In this document: piece by piece, positions 6,408 through 12,731 of the stretch
Layout of the letters: every line of letters begins with the position of its first letter
How positions within the stretch are numbered: the first letter of the stretch is position 1
The notes under the pieces: model-generated
The model's database searches: none
Told to the model about the DNA's origin: nothing
Seen by the model: only the letters and a program-made list of their open reading frames with translations
Made by a program: the position numbers and the translations under genes
Assembly: GCA_023442905.1 (NCBI GenBank)
Contig: JAEZWY010000003.1
Span: 1 to 12,731, forward strand
Direction: 5' to 3'
DNA: 12,731 nucleotides
Source: Bacillota bacterium
Lineage (GTDB): Bacteria; Bacillota; Bacilli; Lactobacillales; Aerococcaceae

Positions 6408-7550
6408 CTAAAAAGCTGTCTTCTGCACCTTACCGTAATACTGTAAGAAAAATTCGTCTCTAAAGTCTAATAAACGATCTTCGCGAATAGCATCTTTAAT
6501 TTGCTCCATAAGGTTAATCAAGAAGTGTAAGTTATGAATTGATGTTAAACGTAAGCCAAATGTTTCATTCGCTTTCAATAAATGACGGATATAAGCACGC
6601 GTATAATTACGGCAAGTGTAGCAGTCACAGTTTGGATCTAAAGGACTAAAGTCACGCGCATATTGCGCATTTTTGATGACTACACGACCTTGACTCGTCA
6701 TTGTCGTACCATTACGGGCAATACGAGTTGGTAATACACAGTCAAACATGTCGACACCACGAATGACACCTTCAATTAAGGCATCCGGACTACCTACCCC
6801 CATCAAGTAACGTGGTTTATCTTCAGGCATAACAGGTGTTAGGTAATCTAAAACCTGATACATATCTTCCTTAGATTCACCAACCGATAAGCCACCGATT
6901 GAGTAACCAGGGAAATCTAACCCGATCATATCTTTCGCATGTTGTAAGCGTAAATCTTTATACCCTGCACCTTGTAAAATACCAAATAAAGCTTGGTCAT
7001 CTGGACGTTGATGGGCATTTAAGCCACGTTCAGCCCAGCGTGTCGTACGATGAATAGATTTTTCAACATAGGCATGGTCATGGTTGAAGTCTGGACATTC
7101 ATCAAACGACATAATAATATCCGCACCCAAGTTATTTTCGATGTGAATCGCTTTTTCAGGAGATAAGAATAACTTTTTACCGTCCAAATGTGATTTGAAG
7201 GTTACCCCTTCTTCTTCAATCTTACGAGAATCCGCAAGTGAGAAAACTTGGAAACCGCCTGAATCTGTTAAAATCGGTTTATCCCAGTTCATAAATTGGT
7301 GTAAACCACCAGCTTCTTTGACTAAGTCATCCCCTGGACGTAACCACAAATGATAGGTATTGGATAGAATGATTTGGGCATTCATATCATTCAACTCTTC
7401 AGGAGACACAGCTTTCACAGATGCTTGCGTACCAACAGGCATAAACACAGGTGTTTCAATAGTTCCATGTGGTGTTTCCACTTGACCCAAACGTGCCCCT
7501 GTATGTTTTTCTTTCTTATGTAATGTATATTTTAATGCACTACTCGTCAT
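6408..7550 (-). CDS. tgt: tRNA-guanine transglycosylase (queuosine pathway)
   Basis: 380 residues, full length; the ATG has AAAGGA upstream. The enzyme exchanges guanine-34 for preQ1 in tRNAs with GUN anticodons (Asp, Asn, His, Tyr). The active site is complete: Asp96 in ILTDSGGFQ (general acid), Asp150 in MSFDECP, LSVGE (221-225), and the nucleophile Asp270 in GVDMFDCVLPTR. The structural zinc site is Cys308-X-Cys310-XX-Cys313 with His339. Its substrate must be made elsewhere or imported; no queA or other que genes lie in the window. It precedes yajC, as in Bacillus, but its upstream neighbour is an isomerase-like gene rather than queA. Confidence 0.97.
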   Translation of the reverse strand: MTSSALKYTLHKKEKHTGARLGQVETPHGTIETPVFMPVGTQASVKAVSPEELNDMNAQIILSNTYHLWLRPGDDLVKEAGGLHQFMNWDKPILTDSGGFQVFSLADSRKIEEEGVTFKSHLDGKKLFLSPEKAIHIENNLGADIIMSFDECPDFNHDHAYVEKSIHRTTRWAERGLNAHQRPDDQALFGILQGAGYKDLRLQHAKDMIGLDFPGYSIGGLSVGESKEDMYQVLDYLTPVMPEDKPRYLMGVGSPDALIEGVIRGVDMFDCVLPTRIARNGTTMTSQGRVVIKNAQYARDFSPLDPNCDCYTCRNYTRAYIRHLLKANETFGLRLTSIHNLHFLINLMEQIKDAIREDRLLDFRDEFFLQYYGKVQKTAF

Positions 7551-7711
7551 TAGAATTCCTTTCTTTCTACCACATATGCAGCTAAACTCATAATGTGTAA
7601 ACGACTAGCTTTTTCACCTAGTCCAACATATTGACAACTAGATAATGTTAACACGCATCTGCCTTGCAAGCAAGGGCCACAGGCTATTACCCAGGCATTT
7701 TTAGCCTAAAT
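7551..7711 (-). promoter_or_regulatory. tgt leader region with candidate promoter and hairpin
   Basis: This 161-base gap probably carries the tgt promoter. A candidate is TTGCTT (7673-7668), a 17-base spacer and extended -10 TGT-TAACAT ending at 7645; both boxes are weak. Downstream, in the presumed leader, GACTAG/CTAGTC forms a perfect 6-base-pair hairpin with a 9-base A-rich loop (7603-7623), without a T-run. A second short stem (AGGCTA/TAGCCT, 7681-7707) lies just after the isomerase stop but lacks a T-run, so I do not call a terminator. Confidence 0.3.
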
Positions 7712-8467
7712 TTAATTTAACCCTGACAAAATATTTTCAATATCGTTTTGAATCTGCCCCTCAACTTCTATGATGTCAGCAGCCTTATATTGACACTCAA
7801 CAGCAACCGGAATTTCTGGATTAAGCTCTTTTAAAACACCGACAATATCCACATCCCCTACTGATAATCCAGCTAAATTTGTATTAGTTGCTTGCTCCAC
7901 TTGCTTTAAATGGACATAATGCACTAGCGGTAACACATTTTTTACTGCTGCTACTGGATCTTCATCGAAGAATAAGAAATTCCCCACATCAAAGCACATA
8001 CCCACTTCTTCATTGCCGTACTCTTGTAAAAAGGCTTTAAAGTAATTGCTAGCACCAGTTTCTTCTGTGTTGTCATTTTCCAATGCAAGAGATACACCAT
8101 AGCGTTCAATTAAGTTGTTTACTGATGTCATATCCGCTGCTACTGTTTCCGGATTAAAGGCACCCAAGTTTACTTTTAATTGTACGGCACCCACAGCAGT
8201 AGCCCATTCAAAATAATTTTCTAATTCATTATTCAATGCGCCGTCCACAAATAAAGGCGCTGGTACTGAAAGAAACACTGTTAATCCAGCTTCTTGATTC
8301 GCCACTTTTAAATCAGTCAATTCTTGGTCTGTCCCATCAAAGTATTCACTTCTCAACTCAATATAGTTAAATCCTAAACCTTTTACAGAATCAATCATAT
8401 CTAATTGACCAAAATCATCTTGAACCATTAAATCGCCGTAAGCAATTGTATTTAAAACCCAGTTCAT
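7712..8467 (-). CDS. Sugar phosphate isomerase/epimerase-like TIM-barrel protein
   Basis: 251 residues, AP endonuclease 2/xylose isomerase-like TIM barrel. The ATG has GAGAGGA about 10 bases upstream. Likely divalent metal ligands line up in the family pattern: Glu130 in LALENDN, Asp160 in MCFDVGN, His186 in HYVHLK and Glu224 in VAVEC. IELRSE near residue 36 is the usual strand-2 motif. Family members isomerise or epimerise sugars, hydroxypyruvate or inositol derivatives, so the substrate cannot be read from the sequence. The common DxGH is DVGN here, a variant that may shift substrate preference. No sugar kinase or transporter lies beside it. It follows a terminator and precedes tgt, so it may be monocistronic. 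Confidence 0.82.
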   Translation of the reverse strand: MNWVLNTIAYGDLMVQDDFGQLDMIDSVKGLGFNYIELRSEYFDGTDQELTDLKVANQEAGLTVFLSVPAPLFVDGALNNELENYFEWATAVGAVQLKVNLGAFNPETVAADMTSVNNLIERYGVSLALENDNTEETGASNYFKAFLQEYGNEEVGMCFDVGNFLFFDEDPVAAVKNVLPLVHYVHLKQVEQATNTNLAGLSVGDVDIVGVLKELNPEIPVAVECQYKAADIIEVEGQIQNDIENILSGLN

Positions 8468-8506
8468 TATTTATACTTCCTCTCTGATTTTAACCTTGGG
8501 TAAACT

Positions 8507-8531
8507 AAAATCACCAAGCTAGGCTTGGTGA
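8507..8531 (-). terminator. Terminator overlapping the end of the flotillin operon
   Basis: A perfect 9-base-pair stem, TCACCAAGC/GCTTGGTGA, with a 3-base loop is followed on the minus strand by TTTTAGTTT. The 5' arm encodes the last codons of the 8519-9397 gene and the stop codon sits at the loop, so translating ribosomes would cover the hairpin. Confidence 0.75.
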
Positions 8532-9397
8532 CGTTTAGCGACTGGTTTGTCCAGTATTTCTTTTAATAATATACCACGTTTTAGGTCGTCTTGACTGGAT
8601 AAAGCTAATATTTCTCGTGCTTTCAGTGTCTTTTTCTTCGTTTCAGTGGCGACCCGTAAGTCTTTACCAGGATCTTCCATTTCCTCAAATAAACGACCCA
8701 GCTCTTCATCTAAGCGGTTTGCTTCACGATCATACATTTCATCCATTTTCTGCAAGGCTTTACCTAATTCAAGGTCATTCGCTGCCATCTCTTGGTCAAA
8801 ATAATGGTCGTTAGACATATTAGTATCGTTAGCTGAGCCTTCAGAAGACATTGATCCTTCTCCAGAATAACTTGAGCCATCTGCAAATTGATCCGATGCA
8901 TCAAAACCATTCCCCTCACCTACAAATGCCATCTCTTGATTCGCATCTGCCTGGTTTAAAGTTGCATGTTGGTGTTGACGTTTCTGTGCACGCAGCGCTT
9001 GGCTTTGCTGAGCAAATTTCTGACCTTGACCTTGCTGTCCCGCGTTTCTTCCTTGTCTTGCTTGCATATTTTGCTTACGCGCGCTCATCTTCTCCGCTTT
9101 CAATTCTTCAAAAGACTTTTGACCGGCGGTATCGACTTCATCTAAATAATTTTGCGCTTTAGCAAGATAGTCGGCCAATGTTTTGGGTTTATTATCCTGT
9201 TGCTGTCTACTAGAGGTTCGTGTTTGGTGGCTATTTTTTTGAGTACTTACCCCATTTTCACTCATTCTAGAAGGCTCATTCGACGCATCAAAGCGTCGAG
9301 CGGCTTTCCTAGCTTCCGCTTTTTGCTTTTTTTGATGTGCCTCATAGAAACTAGAAGCTAATCCAAAGAGAAATATTAAAATTCCTATTAGTTCCAT
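8519..9397 (-). CDS. Uncharacterised membrane-anchored low-complexity protein in the nfeD-floA operon
   Basis: 292 residues, function unknown. Its ATG overlaps the floA stop by one base (TAATG), with AGGTGA upstream, implying translational coupling. Residues 2-18 form one hydrophobic segment followed by a Lys/Arg-rich stretch (22-35), which by the positive-inside rule places the rest in the cytoplasm. Then come a basic Gln-rich disordered region (50-145), an acidic Ser/Gly/Asp-rich stretch (155-205), an acidic helix or coiled coil (206-243) and a short C-terminal helical motif (about 256-285: LKAREILAL and DLKRGILLKEILDKP). B. subtilis has a small gene, yqfB, after floA, but I see no clear similarity. 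It could be a flotillin-associated scaffold or cell-envelope factor; this is inference from position alone. Confidence 0.85.
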   Translation of the reverse strand: MELIGILIFLFGLASSFYEAHQKKQKAEARKAARRFDASNEPSRMSENGVSTQKNSHQTRTSSRQQQDNKPKTLADYLAKAQNYLDEVDTAGQKSFEELKAEKMSARKQNMQARQGRNAGQQGQGQKFAQQSQALRAQKRQHQHATLNQADANQEMAFVGEGNGFDASDQFADGSSYSGEGSMSSEGSANDTNMSNDHYFDQEMAANDLELGKALQKMDEMYDREANRLDEELGRLFEEMEDPGKDLRVATETKKKTLKAREILALSSQDDLKRGILLKEILDKPVAKRHQA

Positions 9398-10404
9398 TAT
9401 TGATCACCTGAATTATGTTCAGATTCTCCTTCAGAAAGACTTTCACGCATCTTAGTATCCGCTTGGATATTTTGCATATTGTAATAATCCATTACCCCAA
9501 TTTTACCATTTCTAAAGGCCTCAGCTAAGGCTTCTGGTACTTGAGATTGAGCTTCCACAACTTTTGCACGCATTTCTTGTGTTTTCGCAATATTTTCTTG
9601 TTCTTGAGCAACCGCCATCGCACGACGTTCCTCAGCTTTGGCTTGGGCAATTCGTTTATCCGCTTCGGCTTGCTCTGCTTGTAGTTTAGCCCCAATATTA
9701 CGACCTACATCTACATCCGCAATATCAATGGATAAGATTTCAAATGCTGTTCCAGAATCTAACCCTTTTCGCAAAATAGTTTGTGAAATCGCATCTGGGT
9801 TTTCCAAAACTTCTGAATGTGTCGCTGCTGAACCAACAGTTGTGACAATACCTTCACCAACACGGGCGATGATAGTAGATTCACCAGCACCCCCAACTAA
9901 ACGTTCAATATTAGCGCGTACAGTTACTTTCGCTTTAGCGCGTACTTCTATCCCATTCATTGCAACTGCAGAAATAATGGGTGTTTCAATCACTTTAGGA
10001 TTAACAGACACTTGAACAGCCTCAAACACGTCACGACCTGCCAAGTCAATAGCCGCAGCTTGTTCAAATTCTAGGTCAATATTAGCGCGTTGGGCTGCAA
10101 TTAAGGCATCCACAACCATATTAATATCCCCACCTGCTAGATAGTGGGCTTCTAAATCATTTAAATCAATCGTTAATCCTGCTTTTGTAGCTTTAATCAA
10201 AGGTTTAATAATATTATTTGGATTCACACGACGTAGTCGCATTCCGACTAAATCGCCAATCCCCACTTTTACCCCTGAGAAATAAGCAGTTACCCAAAGG
10301 CCAACTGGCACAAAGGTAAAGAACAGAATTAAAACGACTAGAATAATGATAGCTAAAATCAAAATTCCCCAAATACTTGTGTCACTTCCATATGAACTAT
10401 TCAT
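9397..10404 (-). CDS. floA: Flotillin-like protein FloA
   Basis: 335 residues, close to the usual 330. A GT-rich start preceded by AAGGAG 8 bases upstream overlaps the nfeD stop by 8 bases. Residues 12-40 form the membrane-inserting hydrophobic hairpin. An SPFH/PHB-like domain follows (KVGIGDLVGMRLRRVNPNNII onward, to about 230), with conserved AAIDLAGRDVFEAVQ and IARVGEGIVTTVGSA segments. Residues about 235-290 form the Ala/Glu-rich flotillin helix with repeated EA/KAE dipeptides. FloA oligomerises in functional membrane microdomains and affects protein secretion, signalling and membrane fluidity. Pairing with a short NfeD is the conserved arrangement in Firmicutes. Confidence 0.96.
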   Translation of the reverse strand: MNSSYGSDTSIWGILILAIIILVVLILFFTFVPVGLWVTAYFSGVKVGIGDLVGMRLRRVNPNNIIKPLIKATKAGLTIDLNDLEAHYLAGGDINMVVDALIAAQRANIDLEFEQAAAIDLAGRDVFEAVQVSVNPKVIETPIISAVAMNGIEVRAKAKVTVRANIERLVGGAGESTIIARVGEGIVTTVGSAATHSEVLENPDAISQTILRKGLDSGTAFEILSIDIADVDVGRNIGAKLQAEQAEADKRIAQAKAEERRAMAVAQEQENIAKTQEMRAKVVEAQSQVPEALAEAFRNGKIGVMDYYNMQNIQADTKMRESLSEGESEHNSGDQ

Positions 10405-11008
10405 GGTTCACTCTCCTTACTAATAACTGATTGTTCCGAATTCTCACAACAACCACACGCTCATCACTACCTATCACTTCATTATCACTCATGACTTCTA
10501 AAATCTGTCCATCAGCAAACGTAGCCTTTCCTGTCGGTCGCAAAGGTGTTAGTGTCACAGCTTCTTTTGAGACATAATCCGCAACTGACACACTCTGTGA
10601 CTGATAACCACGTTCCCGGTTCAATGATGTCTTCAGTACAATTTGATCATTAAAAGGGATACTGTAACCTAACTTCACTAAAATGTAAAAAGCAACAATA
10701 CCCACAACTACACCAATCGTTAAATCTACCACCGCGTCGCCGATATCAGCCGTTTGGCCCATTAACCCCCAGGCACCGACCAATAACCCAACGACGCCTA
10801 ATATACCATAAGTAGGTAAAAATACTTCAGAAATAATCAAAACAGTCCCCAAAGCAAACAGCATCAAAGACAACCATGAGCCATTGTCATACAAACCAAA
10901 ATACAATAAGAATGATCCCGCACCAACAATGCCTCCCAGCATATAATGACGTGTCATCATTCCAGCGATAATGGCTAGGATACCAATGGAAAATAATACC
11001 GTCTCCAT
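10397..11008 (-). CDS. nfeD: Short NfeD family membrane protein (flotillin partner)
   Basis: 203 residues; the ATG follows GGAGGTGGAG. About four or five membrane segments fill residues 1-120, including GGIVGAGSFLLYFGLY, LMLFALGTVLIISEVFLPTYGI and IGVVVGIVAFYILV. A C-terminal soluble OB-fold follows (about 150-203: TLTPLRPTGKATFADGQILEV, VVVVRIRNNQLLVR). It lacks the N-terminal ClpP-like serine protease domain of long NfeD proteins, so it is the short class usually paired with FloA-type flotillins. It is the first gene of the operon and overlaps floA by 8 bases. Confidence 0.93.
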   Translation of the reverse strand: METVLFSIGILAIIAGMMTRHYMLGGIVGAGSFLLYFGLYDNGSWLSLMLFALGTVLIISEVFLPTYGILGVVGLLVGAWGLMGQTADIGDAVVDLTIGVVVGIVAFYILVKLGYSIPFNDQIVLKTSLNRERGYQSQSVSVADYVSKEAVTLTPLRPTGKATFADGQILEVMSDNEVIGSDERVVVVRIRNNQLLVRRVNHE

Positions 11009-11040
11009 TTCTCCACCTCCATCTATCTTCTATACTATAT

Positions 11041-11069
11041 ATTTTACCATATTGAAAGACTGCTTTCAT
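11041..11069 (-). promoter_or_regulatory. SigA-type promoter of the nfeD-floA operon
   Basis: On the minus strand ATGAAA (11069-11064) is followed after 17 bases by TAAAAT (11046-11041), with TGG just upstream forming an extended -10. The start codon lies 33 bases downstream of the -10. In Bacillus this operon uses SigW; I see no SigW-type CGTA -10 here. Confidence 0.6.
11053..11068. promoter_or_regulatory. Inverted repeat within the nfeD promoter spacer
   Basis: TGAAAG (11053-11058) and CTTTCA (11063-11068) form a perfect 6-base inverted repeat with a 4-base spacer. It overlaps the -35 and most of the -35/-10 spacer, a position suited to a repressor. No regulator is identified. Confidence 0.35.
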
Positions 11070-11115
11070 AATGATAGCTTATTTTCAGTAGCTTTATCCC
11101 TTATGTTCATATATG

Positions 11116-11159
11116 AAAAAAGACCCCCACAGTCCTACTTTACTAACAACTGTGAGGGT
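11116..11159 (-). terminator. Rho-independent terminator after licT
   Basis: An 11-base-pair stem with one G-T wobble (11149-11159 with 11123-11133) and a 15-base loop begins 5 bases after the licT stop and is followed by CTTTTTT on the minus strand. It separates the beta-glucoside unit from the nfeD operon. Confidence 0.9.
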
Positions 11160-11163
11160 ATGG

Positions 11164-12009
11164 TTATTGACTTTTTTTACCTTTAAGTAACCGATCAATA
11201 TGGATAATCAAATACATCAATTCTTCATCTGAAATCGCTACCTCTTGAAAAGTTAAAATATGCATTTTAATTTTATTCGCTACATCAACAGCTTCTCCGT
11301 ATTGATCATAAATATGGTTGAATAAGACATCATCTTTTCCAAACAACATTCGGCTTGTCAAAATACGTTCGACAAAATATTTAACATGTGTAATAAAACG
11401 TTGGAAATGTAATGGATTATCCGCTTCGTCTAAGCCAACCGAATATTTTACAATATTGACAATATTATTAATCATCTTTGCAGATTTGACTGTGTCTAAT
11501 TGCGCTTCATGCTCTTGTCGAGCATTAATAATATGGAAGGCAATATTCGCCGCTTCTTCTTCTGGCAAATTTAAATCAAATACATCACCTACGCGTTCAA
11601 CCATAAATTGGCCAACTTGAAACTCTTGTGGATAATACAATTTTATTTCCCAAAGCACACGGTTATTCAACCGTACATCCTTTTGAAATCGTTCAATAGC
11701 AAATTGTAGATGGTCCGCCAAGGTAAAATAAACGCCATTACTCAATTTTACCTGTAATAGCTTTTCAGCATAGTCAATTGTTTCTTGTGTGACTTCAAAA
11801 TAGATTGACTCAATTGACTCCGCATATTGGATATAAGTAGAAATATTTTCATCATCAACTGAATAAAACATTTTGTCGATTGCAGAAGTCGATACTTCCT
11901 CACCTGGACGTTTACCAAAGCCAATCCCTTTACCGAGTGCCACCATCTCTTGACCGTTATAATTAACGAGTACAACACTCGAATTTAGCACTTTAATTAT
12001 TTCAATCAT
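11164..12009 (-). CDS. licT: BglG/LicT-family transcription antiterminator
   Basis: 281 residues, close to B. subtilis LicT. The ATG follows GGGGG by about 6 bases. The N-terminal RNA-binding CAT domain spans about 1-56 (KVLNSSVVLV, GKGIGFGKRPGE), followed by two PTS-regulation domains (about 65-170 and 171-281). All four phosphorylatable histidines are conserved at almost the LicT positions: His100, His159, His208 and His270. Family members bind a RAT hairpin in a bgl leader and prevent termination when substrate is present; PRD1 phosphorylation by the beta-glucoside EII inhibits and PRD2 phosphorylation by HPr activates. It lies 20 bases after the 6-phospho-beta-glucosidase gene, at the end of the unit. 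The RAT and EII gene are not in the window. Confidence 0.95.
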   Translation of the reverse strand: MIEIIKVLNSSVVLVNYNGQEMVALGKGIGFGKRPGEEVSTSAIDKMFYSVDDENISTYIQYAESIESIYFEVTQETIDYAEKLLQVKLSNGVYFTLADHLQFAIERFQKDVRLNNRVLWEIKLYYPQEFQVGQFMVERVGDVFDLNLPEEEAANIAFHIINARQEHEAQLDTVKSAKMINNIVNIVKYSVGLDEADNPLHFQRFITHVKYFVERILTSRMLFGKDDVLFNHIYDQYGEAVDVANKIKMHILTFQEVAISDEELMYLIIHIDRLLKGKKSQ

Positions 12010-12029
12010 ATGTGGCCCCCAATATTTCT

Positions 12030-12731
12030 TTAGTCAATTGAATTCGATTGAATAACGCCTTGATACCAGTAGAATGAATCTTTTTTAATTCGATCTAAGC
12101 TACCATTTCCCTCATCATCTTGATCAACATATATAAATCCATAACGTTTTGACATTTGTGAAGTCCCCGCACTTACCAAATCTATAGGACCCCATGAGGT
12201 ATAACCAAATAAATCGACGCCTTCTTCAATCGCTTCCCACATTTGTTCAAAGTGTTCTTTAAAATATTTTACTCTATAAGGGTCATGAATTTTACCATCT
12301 TCAACGATATCTTTAGCTCCCATACCATTTTCAACAATGATTAATGGTTTTTTATACCGATCATATAACTCTATTAAAGATATTTTAAGCCCTTTTGGAT
12401 CAATTTGCCAACCCCAATCTGTAGCTGGTAAATATGGATTTTTCACACCAATAACAGTATTTCCTGGTGTTCTATCGGCATTTGGATCGGTAGATTCTGT
12501 CATTGACATATAATAACTAAATGACACAAAGTCAACAGTATTTTCTTTTAGTATCGCTTTATCATCCGCCGCCATTTGAATGTGGATATCTTCTTTTTCT
12601 AGCTGTTTTAAAATTAATTTCGGATATTCACCAAATACTTGCACATCTGAATAGAAATAATTTTCTAGATTTTTCTTTAAAGTCGCTTCCACATCTTCTG
12701 GTTTTGGTGTTAGTGGGTAGGTGGTTAATTT
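12030..12731 (-). CDS. 6-phospho-beta-glucosidase, GH1 family, 5' part outside the window
   Basis: The last 233 codons are present and the frame remains open to the window edge; a GTG at 12692-12690 is an internal Val codon, not a start, because the upstream in-frame residues (TTYPLTPKPEDVEATLKK) are typical GH1 sequence. The catalytic nucleophile Glu is in LIIVENGMGAKD. The C-terminal SKRYGFIYVD segment supplies the Ser, Lys and Tyr that bind the 6-phosphate, marking it as phospho-specific. WGPIDLVSAGTS is typical of the BglA/BglH branch. The enzyme hydrolyses PTS-imported beta-glucoside 6-phosphates (salicin, arbutin or cellobiose type) in the cytoplasm. It is followed by licT, which probably controls it. 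Confidence 0.95.
   Translation of the reverse strand, partial: KLTTYPLTPKPEDVEATLKKNLENYFYSDVQVFGEYPKLILKQLEKEDIHIQMAADDKAILKENTVDFVSFSYYMSMTESTDPNADRTPGNTVIGVKNPYLPATDWGWQIDPKGLKISLIELYDRYKKPLIIVENGMGAKDIVEDGKIHDPYRVKYFKEHFEQMWEAIEEGVDLFGYTSWGPIDLVSAGTSQMSKRYGFIYVDQDDEGNGSLDRIKKDSFYWYQGVIQSNSID

Noticed and set aside
6376..6410. Possible terminator after tgt
   Set aside because: The AT-rich pairings are weak and there is no GC stem before a T-run.
7681..7707. AGGCTA/TAGCCT stem as a terminator of the isomerase gene
   Set aside because: Only six pairs, a 15-base loop and no T-run downstream on the minus strand.
7551..7711. preQ1 riboswitch before tgt
   Set aside because: No recognisable P1 stem plus A-rich tail pseudoknot arrangement; kept only as an unexplained hairpin.
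8851..9361. Overlapping plus-strand frames opposite the unknown flotillin-operon gene
   Set aside because: The minus-strand frame has a ribosome binding site, coupled start and terminator; the plus frames are by-products of its low-complexity codons.
9638..10015. 125-codon plus-strand open frame opposite floA
   Set aside because: It is the complement of the Ala/Glu-rich flotillin codons; composition explains the open frame and there is no ribosome binding site.
12690..12692. GTG as the start of the 6-phospho-beta-glucosidase
   Set aside because: In-frame GH1-like sequence continues upstream to the window edge, so this is an internal Val codon.

Overview
The window is a chromosomal segment from a low-GC Gram-positive bacterium, most likely of the order Lactobacillales; Aerococcaceae or Carnobacteriaceae relatives are plausible, but this is inferred from gene content only. 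All thirteen genes lie on the minus strand, so transcription runs from high to low coordinates. Ribosome binding sites are mostly strong GGAGG/AAGGAG types. I see no tRNA, rRNA, CRISPR array, insertion sequence or prophage gene.

In the direction of transcription, the window opens with the C-terminal part of a GH1 6-phospho-beta-glucosidase (12030-12731) and a LicT-type antiterminator (11164-12009), an aryl-beta-glucoside utilisation unit closed by a terminator at 11116-11159. A promoter at about 11041-11069 then starts a tightly overlapping three-gene membrane operon: short NfeD, flotillin-like FloA, and an uncharacterised membrane-anchored low-complexity protein (8519-9397). That operon ends in a terminator whose hairpin includes the last codons of its final gene. 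Next come a sugar phosphate isomerase/epimerase-like TIM-barrel protein (7712-8467), then tgt (preQ1 insertion into tRNA), yajC (Sec translocon accessory) and a ComN-like post-transcriptional regulator, a Bacillus-like neighbourhood ending in a terminator at 5468-5495.

A strong TATAAT promoter flanked by two imperfect palindromes drives a second operon: a Mn/Fe-sensing DtxR-family repressor of the ScaR/SloR type, DNA polymerase IV (dinB), and the HTH-DRTGG-CBS-hotdog protein YtoI. nrnA (oligoribonuclease/pAp phosphatase) follows, with its own promoter inside the end of ytoI and a terminator at 901-941. The window ends in the 5' part of a BMP/PnrA-type nucleoside-binding lipoprotein gene (1-704), whose 262-bp upstream region holds a PurR-box-like sequence and an inverted repeat.

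Most genes are housekeeping or regulatory. The parts least explained by known biology are the third gene of the flotillin operon, the grouping of a metal-responsive repressor with an error-prone polymerase, and the unassigned isomerase-like gene.
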